Assembly: GCA_013397455.1 (NCBI GenBank)
Contig: VYZB01000211.1
Location: 1,137,796-1,201,795 of the forward strand
Source of the DNA: Crotophaga sulcirostris
Taxonomy: Eukaryota; Chordata; Aves; Cuculiformes; Crotophagidae
Length of the DNA: 64,000 bases
Direction of reading: 5' to 3'
The notes beneath the pieces were generated by a model that was not told where the DNA came from, made no database searches, and worked only from the letters and a program-made list of their open reading frames with translations. How positions within the stretch are numbered: position 1 is the first letter of the stretch; every line of letters begins with the position of its first letter. This document shows, piece by piece, positions 52,445-63,312 of the stretch. A program made the translations under genes and the position numbers.

Positions 52445-54315
52445 GTTTATTGGTAAGAACACAGAGCAGAAAACATTCAAAGATTTTAAACCTCACGTTA
52501 TATTGATTAATCTGTGAGTGTAATTGTTCCATGATATTTAAAAGTATAGGATATTAGCAATACGTGGTAATCTTTGTCAGCATGAGCAACACCTTTCCAA
52601 AATCTGGCTTCTTAAGGATTCCAGTTAATACATAACAAATTACTCTCATTGCAGAATGTTCAGATATAAGAGCTTCTCAAGAGTGACTGAACTTATTTTG
52701 AACTTTTATTTTCATTTAAACTCTCCATTAAGGAATTTGGGAGGGTGAGTAGGGGAGAAAGGCATTTGTTTAGATTCTGCTTTTAATAAAATTTTAACAC
52801 TTTGATATCAGTCTCTGATTAGGTGCAGCATCCCGCATTCCAAAGTGAAGAGGGGCTATTTGTTCCTTCTGTCCTCCACCCAACACATATCTTACTTGTG
52901 CCTTTTAAGCAGAACCTCTGAATCACCCTAATTATTGTCATTAACAGCAGTTTTCTGTGGAGCAACATTCCTTGCTGAGGCCTTCTTCTCAACTTGGTAA
53001 AGGATTATTCTAAAACCTGGTTTAATAATTTCCAGTTGTATCATTTTTTGAGGGGATACTGCATTCTCTGTGCCCACATTCTGTGCTTGAAACTCGAACA
53101 AAAATAATTTATTTTCCTGGTGTTTATCCAGTTACTCTGTAAAAGGCCTAAGAAAGGGATTCATCTGCAATGTAGATGTCTGTTATCTAGGCAAGTCCAG
53201 GTTCCTTTTATAGTCAATAGATATCAAGAGACACTGACTGTGTGATTCATCCCATCTCAAGATAGACACCCAAATTAGGTCAGGTGACTCACCCCCTGGA
53301 AGTACTTATTGGTTATAAAGGGAATCTGAATGACTAACTCAAAGATTTTTAAAGGGATTCTTAAAATGAGGTGAGATGAAACTCACTGGCATGTTTTGTA
53401 TCTTCTGGCTTCATGACCCTTCTGCTCCTTTAACAGTTATTCTCACCCTATTTCCACTCAGATGCTCCACAGAGCTTGCTGCCACTGTCCATCTCTCTCC
53501 TGTGAAAGCCAGTCACTAGTCACCAGCTTTCATTTAAATTCTTCCCACCTGGGAAGATACCCCTCAAGACTTGCAAATCTTCTTTTTCTCTCGACACTTA
53601 ATGACTCCATTTTTCAGTCCTTCCTTGTCTATTGTTGTCCAGGATTTCAGAAGCAGTATTTAATTTAATTTCAGTTTTTTTGCTTGCTTTCTGAGGCAAG
53701 TTCCTCTTTTCCTTAACACATCTTCAATTCAAAGAAAGAAAACTTGGGTTTTTGCTTAATATTGTGAAATATTATAGTTCCATAATACCAAATCACAATT
53801 AATAAGAAATAATTGATTTTTTTTGTTCATTTGTTTTACATTATGAATTTTCATTGGACATTTCACTGGTTACAGTAATTCCATATGTGCCTTTCTAGCT
53901 AATTTGGTACTACCGTCTTCTCCAGCTACACTGCTATTCATCAGGGAAATCCTAGTGGAACTTGTATTTGTATTTTCAAAAATAAATAATAGGTTTGAAT
54001 TTTGGCCAAAGCGGCCCTCCAGTAGTGAGTGAGAGAGTTGCTGACTGAGAGTCTCTGTCTCTCATGTGGTCACATAAATTACAGTCCTGATCAACGATGA
54101 TGAGCGTTCTGCTAGCTAGACAAACATTAATCTGGTTAACTCCCCTTCTTCCCACTCCTTCCTGACACAGAGGAAAGAAGTGCCTTTGGAGAAAATTGGA
54201 GATGTGTAGGTTGGTTTTGTAGCTATAACATGACAAGGGGGCTTCAAACACCTTTGGGAGTTTATGAAAATCCCAGGCAGAATACAAGCAAGCAACACAA
54301 AGCATAAAAGTCTGC

Positions 54316-54336
54316 CTTTCTTGCTTTCTTTCTTTT
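54316..54336 (+). repeat. (CTTT)n-like tract
   Basis: Imperfect CTTT / CTTG units. An ordinary microsatellite. Confidence 0.65.
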
Positions 54337-55002
54337 ACAAAAAAAGCAACAATTTTTGTTGTTTATGATCTCTTGAAAATATTTTTTTCCACTTATTCAT
54401 ATAAATATTTAAATCTGAAATTCTGAGATTCTCAATTCTTCTAATGTAATTTCCATTGAAATAATTTTACTTTCACCTATATGAATAAAATGAGCAACCA
54501 TGTCAAGTCTTAAAAGATAAATCTTCTTAACCATATTGTGCTGACAGAGCTGTACTGTTTTCTGGTGCTGACCTGTTACTACCCCTGAGTGCTCCACCAT
54601 ATTATTGGACATACGTGTTCTCGTTGGTGTTGTTCGCTGTCTTGCAGTGGGTAATGCAGATCTGTGCATTATCCAAAGCTTTACTGCAAAACTCATCTGT
54701 AGAACGTGGTCTCCGAGTAGCTCACCTGACTTTCAAGATCCACACAATGGAAAGAAACTTTTCCTGTAGAAAATAAACTTATTGGGATAACAAAGTGAAT
54801 TGCCACATATAGGATTCTTTTTTTTCTTGTATTTGGTAGCAGTTCCTTCAGACACTTAACTGATGATGTTGTTGGAGATGCATTCCTCATACTTAATATA
54901 ATGATACATAGCCAGTGGAAAGACTGGAACTCAAGTTGATGTAGTTTTCAGCCTACCCCATTTGTCTCATATTTATTTCTATTTGAACTGATTTTTTAAG
55001 GA

Positions 55003-55014
55003 TTTTTTTTTTTT
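55003..55014 (+). repeat. poly-T tract
   Basis: Twelve consecutive T after 'aagga', with no adjoining recognisable element. Confidence 0.8.
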
Positions 55015-57657
55015 AATGCTAGAGGAGTGTTTTGAAGATTCCAAGTACAGTTGACTTCAGGAATGAGAGACTATTGTTTTGATCCAGAAAGAGTTTATAT
55101 AAGGGATAGGAAGGGAAAATGTTCTTAAAAAAACAACCCCCTCCTCTTCAGTTATGTATCTTGGAGCAGAGGAAACATAATCAGTATTTTCTGTTTTGAT
55201 TAGAAGAAAAATTAGCAAGATAAAGTTCATGGTATTTGACTGATTTTCATAGTTCATTACAGATGTTATGCAAAACTGAGAGATGCCACCAGCAAATACT
55301 GTTTCTGCCCAGAAACTGAATTGACACTATGTTTTAAAACAGTAAACTACAAGATTTTCGTTAGGATAAATTTCAAAATTATTTAGGTTTTATTTAGGCT
55401 ATGCAAAAAACCAGCAATTAAGAACACCCAAACTCCCCCAAACCCAACATCCACAGCTCTCTGTTCTACTACTCTGAAGTATTGTTTTATTTAATTATAT
55501 TCTGTGTGCCTCCTTTTCTTTATTTATAAAAAACAGAGACATTACTGTTAAATAGATCCTAACACTGAACATCTTATGTGGTTTGTGAAGAAACTGTTGC
55601 AACCGTGTCCTTATTTATGGGATCATCCTCAGTCACTTATTACCTTGTAACTCCTTCTGAAATCCTCTGGTAGTAGAGAACAATGTCTGTTCTCAAAACA
55701 CCTAACTTCAGCCACTGAACAAGCCCTTTACCATCTAGGTCCAGACAATACCAAATTGATAACTATGTATCCCATGACAAAAACATGGTTTCTCTTTTAT
55801 GCTATATCTTAGGCGTTAGAGCAGTTTTCCTAGAACTTGTGTAGGAGCTATAATAATCATATTTCTACAAAAAAATGAATAATTGCACCACCAACATCAC
55901 CACTACCATCAGTTGCTTCAACTCTGCAAGAGAAAGTGTGATCATTGCACTTGAACCCTGAAAATCACCATCTTAAAAGGCCACACTCAGCATCTTCCCA
56001 TTTAGAGGTGGAGCCAGAACTTCACAGATCCGTTTGGTCAGGACCTTCATATTTCTGCTTACTGCAAAGTTCTGCAGCTATGTAGAAATGTAGAAAATAC
56101 CTCAGCCTTGATGGAGTAGAGCAGCTTGCTGCTTGTTGTTCACTCTTCTGCCCAGGCCACAGTCAAATGTCAATCAAAACACATCTTCAGGTGTGTTGGG
56201 TAGCATCACGTTCCCTTATGGTTTCGATATGGGCTGCTGCTTTCTTCTCAATCCCCAGCAATTCCACTCTCCTTACACACTTTTCCTTGCCTCTTCTTAT
56301 TTTTAGGAGAGAGAAACAAACAAAGGAACATAAAATTACAGGATAAATTTGGTGAGACTTGGTCACTGGAAGTCCACTGGTCCAATTCCCTGTTGAAAGC
56401 AGGACTGGTTCTGAATTTACAAGGCTCAGGGCCTTGTTCAGTTGAGGACAATAAATTACCTTCTGAATTCTGTTTAGTTGGTTATCCTTTGCTTGGATTA
56501 TTCCTTCGCCGTATTCAGAATCAACTTTCATTATCCTAACACATGTATGTCCATCTTTATGTCATTACCAATAACCAGTTAAAAAAGGAACTTGCAACCC
56601 TCTATATTACATAGAATTTTCATTACTTCTATTTCTCTCAAACAATGGACATACACTTTTCATCTTCATTTATGTTACTTGAATGAAATTGCTATCAACT
56701 TCTGATAGTCTTTGTTCTGTTCTGAACTCCAAATTGTGTTTGTCAATAGCTTGCAAACACAATTAACTTATTTATAGTAATGGATACAATGAATTTTCTC
56801 TTGAAAGCTCAGCATCATAAATTGGCCACCACACACTTAAATTAAAAAAAGCAACAAGCACAAACCTAACAGTTTTAACAGCATGAATTAAGACATTCTC
56901 ATTTTGTCACTGCCATATTTGAGGGGTACAGTTTTATTCACTTGAACAAGATCAATGCAGGAAAGATTTGTGCATGTCTGATAACAGTACAGTATAAGAA
57001 CAGCTACAGAATATGATCACAGATCCTTCTAGCATAGTAACTTGTTATTGACTATGGTCAATAAAAAAAGATTCTGGAAGAAAACTATTAAAGATCAGGG
57101 TAACCATCCATGTTGACAGACAGGAGAGGAGTCCTTTGGATACTTCTGGAAAGTACCATGGCGTTTTTTTATTCGATAAGTACAGGCATTGTGAAATCTG
57201 TTGAGGAAGAAGGTAAACAGAACAGAATGTGAAAAGAAAGAATACTTTACTTCTTCTAAGTATTGCAGTAGGGAAAGACTATATTTGCTCTAACAGGGCA
57301 AAACCAAGTCTAAGCATGGATTGCTCTGGCAAGTCCCGCTCCTTTTCTGAAAACAGTTTCCCTCACTTGAGCTCTTCCTCTGTCAACGTAGTGTCCTGCA
57401 CCACTGCATAATGCTCAAGCTCTTTCTTGCAAGGGGAGACTAATTTAAGGAGTTTTTTCCTGTTGATTTTTTTAATCTTTGGATTTATAAGTTGTGTCAT
57501 GTCAATGTCTCTGCATGTACCTATACATTCTTCAAGAACCAAAATCAATTGCTACTGAAGTCAATGAGATACACTGGGCCATAGTCTGTCAAAACACTTC
57601 AAGAGTGATTGGAGTGCATGATTTTTCTCAGTTTCTTGGGGGCGGGGATGTTTTTGC

Positions 57658-57670
57658 TTTTTTTTTTTTT
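57658..57670 (+). repeat. poly-T tract
   Basis: Thirteen consecutive T following a G-rich 'gggggcggggatg'. It lies 80 bp before the exon-like segment at 57750 and is not itself the splice tract. Confidence 0.8.
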
Positions 57671-57749
57671 AATTAGCCCTTGCATTATTTATTATTTGAA
57701 GAATTTATTGTTATATGTTTAAGACAAATACATTTTTCCTATCCCATAG

Positions 57750-57810
57750 AATTCCTTGTTCAAAGGAAAATCAATGAAAGCGGCTACCTGCAGCTTTGCA
57801 TGCCGCAAGG
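57750..57810 (+). other. candidate small exon (61 bp), unconfirmed
   Basis: The acceptor 'tttttcctatcccatag' ends at 57749 and the donor 'caagg|gtacgt' starts at 57811. Between them one frame is open and reads FLVQRKINESGYLQLCMPQ. Three CpGs (aagCGgc, gcCGca, taCGtg) lie in or just after the segment, in DNA that otherwise has few. The length of 61 bp would shift frame between flanking exons, and no partner exon is recognised in the window. It could be an exon of an unseen gene or of a long noncoding RNA, a constrained noncoding element, or chance. I do not recognise the peptide. Confidence 0.2.
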
Positions 57811-58757
57811 GTACGTGTTTCAGAGGCAAAAATCTAAACTCCTTTCATGTAAAATTGATTAATGACAAGTAAGTACCACTTTGTTTAAGATGAACTGTTT
57901 TCATGTGACTAGAAATTTCTTAACTAGACAGAGAAACCAGCTTTTGTATTTCTTACTGAATTTGCTTTTCATGGATTCTTTCCCAGTAGCTTGATTATAA
58001 ATTTATGGGTTACTTAATATCTTTGCTTTACATTCCAGAAACAGAAAGTTGATATAAAGCAGAGATTAAGATACCAAAAACAATTCTTTCTACTTTTTGC
58101 ATAAACAAAGATAGTCAAGAATTTAGTACAAATTGGAGTAGATTACAGCAGTTTTACAGTATTTATTTTTTTAGTTGCTTTGAAGACTAGAGATTTATAA
58201 GTGATACCTCTATTGGTTCAGGGACTCTATCAATGTACTACAATAAATTTTTATTTAGTACGCTAACCCTCACTGACATTATTTAGTATCACAGTTCTCT
58301 CTGACTCGGGATAATTTTAAGACACAGTTGAGTTTCTTTATGGATTAGGTAGCCAAAACAAACCCATTACCAAGCTTCTAATGCACGATGAAGCTTAGTT
58401 GAGTATGTCTGTAGTGCACAGCTTACTGCACAATGCGGATACTTATCCAGGTTTTAAGCAGTGCAGCCACACTGACATCCTTCTGCTGCTCTCTGTAGCT
58501 CAGAGCAAGCATAGATATGGCTGGATTTTACTGTCTTGTATTGTGAAGACAGACCTCAGAGCAAAGGGATCACCTTACTGCCTGTGTGCACAAGAGTGTG
58601 AGAAATACCACAGAGGGACAGAGAAGATAGAGAAAACCAGAAAAGCTACCAGAAGTAGCACCAGGACATGGCTGGCAAAGAGTCTCAGGACAGGATGCAG
58701 AGCTCTCCCTTGTCTGAGTCCTCCAGAGTGTAGGAAACAGTAGCCTGAGTATTTGCC
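57811..58757. other. non-genic DNA before CR1
   Basis: No gene is supported. A frame of about 114 codons (plus, 58399-58743) ends just before the CR1 copy. It has no domain, and its reading continues through low-complexity 'agaaaaccagaaaag' sequence, so I take it as chance. Confidence 0.55.
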
Positions 58758-59061
58758 ATGCGCTCTTTATCAGGCAGTGCATTGATAGGACAAGAGGTAA
58801 CAGTTTCTAAGCTGAAAGAGGGGAGATTTAGATCAGCTGTTATGAAGAAATTTCTTGCTGTGAGGGTGGTGAGGCATTGGAACAGGTTGCCCAGAGAAGT
58901 TGTGAATGCCCCATCGCTAGAGATGTTCAAGGCCAGGTTGAATGAGGTCTTGAACAACCTGACCTAATGGAAGGTGTCACTGCCCATGGCAGGTGGTTGA
59001 AACTGGATGATCTTGAAGGTCCATTCTGCTCCAAACCATTCAATGATTCTATGTTTCTATG
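58758..59061 (+). mobile_element. CR1 LINE 3' fragment, ORF2 tail still open
   Basis: 'ctctttatcaggcagtgc', 'attgataggacaagaggtaa' and 'gctgaaagaggggagattta' lead through the ORF2 C-terminus to TAA at 58965-58967. The 3' UTR ('gaaactggatgatcttgaag') follows, then the terminal octamers 'gattctatgtttctatg'. The last 60 or so codons of ORF2 remain open, with VRVVRHWNRLPREVVNAPS and a C-terminal MFKARLNEVLNNL. This is the distal end of the LINE protein, beyond the reverse transcriptase catalytic core, so the copy cannot act. Preservation of both frame and 3' end suggests it is one of the younger copies here. It is 5'-truncated at about 300 bp. Confidence 0.96.
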
Positions 59062-59489
59062 AAATAAGAAAGTGTAAAAAAAAAGGCTGTGTACATCTTC
59101 ATCAAGCACAACAAAACGGCACAGTTTCCACAACTATCTCATCAACAGGTTTAACATTTTGAAATGCAGTTGCCACAAAAAGAAACAGTCTATTAGTTTA
59201 GCTTAGGCTGCTTCCTGCTAGTTGTATTTTTTGAGAATTTTGCCAAATAAAATGTCACAAATTTCTTCTGACTGGATTACTAATATTACTTAAATCTTTT
59301 AGCTAAACATAAAAATGGAGTTATTCCTTTCAGTTATTCAATGTGACACCCGTTTTAGGGATAAATAATTCAATAGAACATGGTAGAATAAAACACACAC
59401 ACCAAGCTGATTAGATCAGTGCTCAGCCCTGTACAGTGTGGTTGTTCTGTTAATTAATCTTGCTGTAAAACAAATTAGCATGCATGCAT
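59062..59489. other. AT-rich non-genic DNA
   Basis: Nothing is recognised. Near 59450-59485 'taattaatc', 'aattagcatgcatgc' make a small homeodomain/octamer-like cluster, too weak to call. Confidence 0.55.
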
Positions 59490-60103
59490 TCCTCCTTCAG
59501 GACGGTGTGCAGTCTGCGATGGCATACTTTTCTCCAGACAGTGGTCTGGTAGTGTCGTAGGAAGGTCTTAGGGACTTGGATAAGCTTCACCTGGAAGCCT
59601 GTCTAGGTAGCCAGAGCAGCTTGGTTTGGTTTGTTGGGGCTACAGGCAATGCCAGAGCCTCTTCAGACCTCCACATGGCCATGTTGAATCCCTTTCCCAG
59701 GGTGTGATGGAGTAGTCAGAGAGAGCAAGTGACCTCCCACTTGCCTACCTGTGTAAAGGTCAGCTGTCTGTACTGGATGCTCACTCATCTCCACACAAGT
59801 TGCTCTTGGTCATCATCAACCAGCAGTTTAAAGGGTGCAGGACCAGAGAGACACCCTGCATAGTGGGGCTAAATAGTCAATAAATTAAGGATCTTTAGTG
59901 GATACCTCCCCTCCACATGACCTACTCCCCAGAAGACCTACTCTATTGCTGAAGACGTTTTTGGAAGTTGTGCCTATGACTTTGCAGCATCATAAAACCA
60001 ACTGTTAATCCTATTAAAAAGGAAAGTCTCATCCTTTTTTTTTTTGAAGAGCCAGTCTTTCTCGTGAGAAACAGAAGCAAAGAGGGATTTAAAGGCAGTG
60101 ATG
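59490..60103. pseudogene. GC-richer patch with broken exon-like frames (possible pseudogene)
   Basis: GC content is clearly above the surroundings. On the plus strand one frame reads QDGVQSAMAYFSPDSGLVVS, then TAG, then EGLRDLDKLHLEACLGSQSS and on to a TGA. A different frame then reads DLPLAYLCKGQLSVLDAH and LLLVIINQQFKGCRTRETP before TAA. On the minus strand 'PAPFKLLVDDDQEQLVWR' is interrupted by TGA and continues VSIQYRQLTFTQ up to a donor-like 'acacag|gtaggc'. Both strands therefore offer fragments, which GC-rich DNA can do by chance. No family is recognised. It may be a decayed gene or retrocopy, or simply GC-rich noncoding DNA. Confidence 0.2.
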
Positions 60104-60325
60104 CTATGGGAAATCCACATCTTTCTTCTTATTGAAAAGAGGGATGTCCTTTATTTTGGAAATTTCCTCCCCTCCAAGCTTGATGATTTGGTGCAAGGAA
60201 GCCACGCTTTGGACCGCAGTCTCCAGGTCCTTGATTTCTTTTTTCTTCTGCTGGCCTTGAAGCAAGAGATTTATCTCTTCTTCCAAGGGAGATAGGTGGT
60301 ATTTGTCTCACTGACCATTAATCAC
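60104..60325 (-). other. candidate terminal exon or decayed exon, coiled-coil-like
   Basis: On the minus strand 'gtctttaattttcag' is a fair splice acceptor ending at 60326. The frame that follows has a TGA at codon 6. After it the frame is open for about 65 codons to TAG at 60106-60104. It reads KYHLSPLEEEINLLLQ, KKKEIKDLETAVQSVASLHQ and ISKIKDIPLFNKKKDVDFP. The peptide is charged and helix-forming, with Leu/Ile spacing like a short coiled coil, and its codons are richer in G/C at third positions than the surroundings. The TGA could mean a pseudogene, or a functional acceptor slightly downstream of the one named. I do not recognise the protein. Confidence 0.3.
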
Positions 60326-60885
60326 CTGAAAATTAAAGACTAAATCTAAATAATTTATCTTGGCTTTCTCCAGTCAATGGAAAGAATGGGATGCCTAAAA
60401 AGGGCAGCTCATCTACTTAGCTTAGACAATTATTGTAAAATAAGATGAATTGCCACTTCCCCGTTGACTTTCCTAGAGAGAATTGAGGTGACAAGCTTAG
60501 ATAAGACATTTCACTTCTAGATGGAAAAAGAAAAGGAGAGGAATCTCACCCCACCAGAATCATGGTCTCCAGCAACCATATATTTTCTAAAAAATGCCTC
60601 TTCAGTTGTCAGTGATTTAATTCGTTTCTTTTCCTGGTGTAAGTCATATAATGTCAGAATCACTGATAACTCAACTGTGCACTGCTTCAGCAGTAAAGGA
60701 TCAACATACAGTAGGATTTTGTGCCTCGCATACAGAAAACGGTCTTTACATTAGTATATTCTTTAGTATGACTTTTCCATAGTCTTCTGTGTAATGGGAC
60801 TAGTATAACCATTTATAAAAATATACTTTGAAAATCTATTTTGATTTTTTGTTGTTCATTTTTTCCCTTACAGATCTAACTCCAA

Positions 60886-60926
60886 TGTGCATGTGCATAC
60901 GTGCATGTATGTGTAAATATATATAT
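60886..60926 (+). repeat. degenerate TG/CA-TA microsatellite
   Basis: 'tgtgcatgtgcatacgtgca' runs into 'tgtatgtgtaaatatatata'. A mutated dinucleotide repeat. Confidence 0.7.
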
Positions 60927-62266
60927 GAAAGAATAAATGATATGTGAATTAATGTCTTTCACAAATGTTTTGCCATATTAGCAGTAGAAATGATTGCTAC
61001 CCGATCTAATGCAAGCAGTAAGATGATCTAAAGCTATAAAGGTTGATGAATGTTATTTGGCCACAAAAAAAAAAGAAACCAAAAAACCCAAACGAAAACA
61101 GATAGCAAAAGCTGCCTTTTTTCTAATGATCTTCATTAATAAAAACCTGCATAATTTTTGAGTTGTGGTGTTACTGGAATAATGGATGTAAATGGAATAG
61201 AAAATGTACTGGTAGATAAGAACTGTTTTGTTTCTGAGTAGTTAGATGTATAGCCAGAAAGGGGAAAAGCTATTCCATGGAAAATGCTGGCTTAGTTTTC
61301 TGATGTTAAAATTGCCAGTAATTCCTCATTTCAAGATCTGTAATGTCAAAAGGACAGAGCTTCCTAGAAGTGAATGTCTAACAGCACAGCTAATATGTAT
61401 TGTTTTGCTCTATGTGATCCCTGCCAGGTTTTCAGCAATGCTTGAAAGGCCAAGTAGTTTTTTAGATTAAGCGGGGCCAAGATAAGGTTTGGAAATTCCA
61501 TGATTTTCTTCAAACACTTCTCAAATTTTTTTTTAAACCACTGGTTAAGTGGATAAATTGAGTTGAGGGTACTTTTCTAACATGATGTTTTCTTAGTGGC
61601 AACCACATAGTATTGGGATTTGAGAAACTATCAGGAAAATTACAGCAAAAGTTAGAACGGAGAGAAATCCCCACTTCCATTTCCTTGGGCAGCACATGAT
61701 GTATTATTGAATGACTGCTGCTTTCTAAACAGGATTATGGTTAATCTTAATTAATCAGCTTCCATCACCTTTGGGTTAGATTTCTGTCAAGCCTGCAAAA
61801 CTGTATCTTGTGAATATGTATTCAGGGACATTTCAAATGTTCATTATTGATCCAGAGGTCATTACGAACTAATCTTTACATATTTTGACACAGTAATGAC
61901 TTGTGTTGTAATTCTATACTCAGAATTTTTTCCATGATGACATGTGCTGTCCAGGACTTACTCACAATATGGATTTTTATGATATACTTTAAAAGCTCAC
62001 ATACAATTATTTCCTCTTGTACAAATGCACATACCACAGGTTATGCTTTTGATGAAGGAAGACAAACAAATCACACACATTTTCCAAAAGAGGTTGAAAA
62101 GTCAGTGACTCATCTTGGAATATTCTGCAGATGAATTAAAATTACTCTGCTTTAAAATATGTGTAAGACATCTCCTTCCAGATACACAGCTATGCACAAG
62201 GTACATGGGGTTTCTTCCCTTTCAGCTGCTGAGTTTTGTACAACACAGTGTAGCAGCAACACACAC

Positions 62267-62306
62267 ATTACTAACAAACAGCATATTACTAACAAACAGC
62301 ATATTA
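62267..62306. repeat. 18-bp tandem duplication
   Basis: ATTACTAACAAACAGCAT occurs at 62267-62284 and exactly again at 62285-62302, and ATTA begins a third copy one base later. An exact duplication implies a recent slippage event, and copy number may vary between individuals. Confidence 0.9.
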
Positions 62307-63159
62307 TCTACCTGCTATAGGAATTCTGGGAGAGATCCTATATTTAGGCTGTACACCACTTTCCATTAGAAAAGATTCTTGTGACCTTTTTCTGAGAAGT
62401 TATAATGCCTCCTTTGTATATAGTAGGCTTTGACTTTTAGCAAGGGAAATAAATGCCTTTTCTGGAGAACTGGCTGACTTGTGCCCTACTAACATTTCCT
62501 GCCTTCTTCCTGATTGAACTCCTCAGGAATATATTTGCTGCGTGGCAAAACAACAACAACCTACACAGTTCCATCTAAAGCTGGGCTGATGCCACGGGTG
62601 ATGCAGCAGCAGTCAGGACTGTACAGGGAATGCCTGGGAGCTGCTGCCAGTGGGAGGGGAGCCAGACTACAGCCCTACCAAGTAACCACAGCGTGCTTAC
62701 CCTTTCCACTGCCCAGCCTCCCTCCAGGAATACCACATGGTCAGCTCCAGAGTGGAAGAAGGGATATGCCTAATAGTCCAGATTATTAATTTTCATGATT
62801 TTTTGAACTGGTTTAGAACATTTTGTACTGGTTGATGGTAGTGATTGAAGCCTTACCTAACAAAAATTCAGGAGTTGGATTCTTAGCGCTGTAAAACCAC
62901 AGCCACCAATTTGTATGAAGGAGAAAATGACCCAAACTATTTAAAGATATTCAGCCAGGCTTTGACGCTTGACTGAGCAATTCAGTAACTCTGGAGAGAG
63001 TATTATTTAAGACTAATGACACAGTCATCTGCAATTAGTTCACTGGCACACAAAGAACCAATAAAACTAAATGTGTGTGCATATTTACATATCCAAGTCC
63101 TCTGCTAGTAACGTTGATGATAGCTGTATGGTGCATTTACATACAACTTCTCAACCAGT

Positions 63160-63312
63160 GTTCTCACTGTTTTTTATGAATCTGCACTGGTGGAACCTCA
63201 TAGTAGCCTTTGGAGGCAGGTCAGTTTTGTTATCCTAAAATTACAGGTGAGGAAATAGAAGCACCAACAATTCAAGTGATTTGCACAGGGTCCAAGCCAG
63301 GAACAGGAGCCA
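63160..63312 (+). mobile_element. MIR-type CORE-SINE remnant
   Basis: 'ggaacctcatagtagccttt', 'ggaggcaggtcagttttgtt' and 'atcctaaaattacaggtgag' are followed by 'gaaatagaagcaccaacaat', 'tcaagtgatttgcacagggt' and 'ccaagccaggaacaggagcc'. The order matches the MIR 3' half: cctcacaacaaccct..gaggtaggt..attatccccattttacagatgaggaaa ctgaggca and so on to 'gtgacttgcccaaggtca'. MIRs are ancient amniote SINEs, rare and decayed in birds. This copy is diverged but collinear over about 110 bp. It is noncoding. Confidence 0.72.

Larger units (their letters stand above)
52445..57657. other. AT-rich non-genic DNA
   Basis: No gene is supported. Simple tracts are a CTTT-type run at 54316-54336 and poly-T at 55003-55014. 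'agatagacacccaaattagg' followed by 'tcaggtgactcacc' near 53260-53293 is suggestive of an old sauropsid repeat but cannot be named. Open frames are short and on both strands. Confidence 0.55.
60326..63159. other. AT-rich non-genic DNA
   Basis: No gene is supported. Contents are a degenerate TG/TA repeat at 60886-60926, an A-rich run at 61062-61085, and an 18-bp tandem duplication at 62267-62306. A GC-richer stretch with an open frame of about 90 codons lies around 62.51-62.79 kb on the plus strand, without domain or splice logic. Confidence 0.55.

Noticed and set aside
58570..58957. Minus-strand frames overlapping the CR1 copy at 58.8 kb
   Set aside because: They are antisense shadows of the plus-strand CR1 ORF2 tail and its flank.
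62514..62789. 91-codon frame in a GC-richer segment
   Set aside because: Proline/serine-rich low-information peptide, no domain, no splice or promoter evidence.
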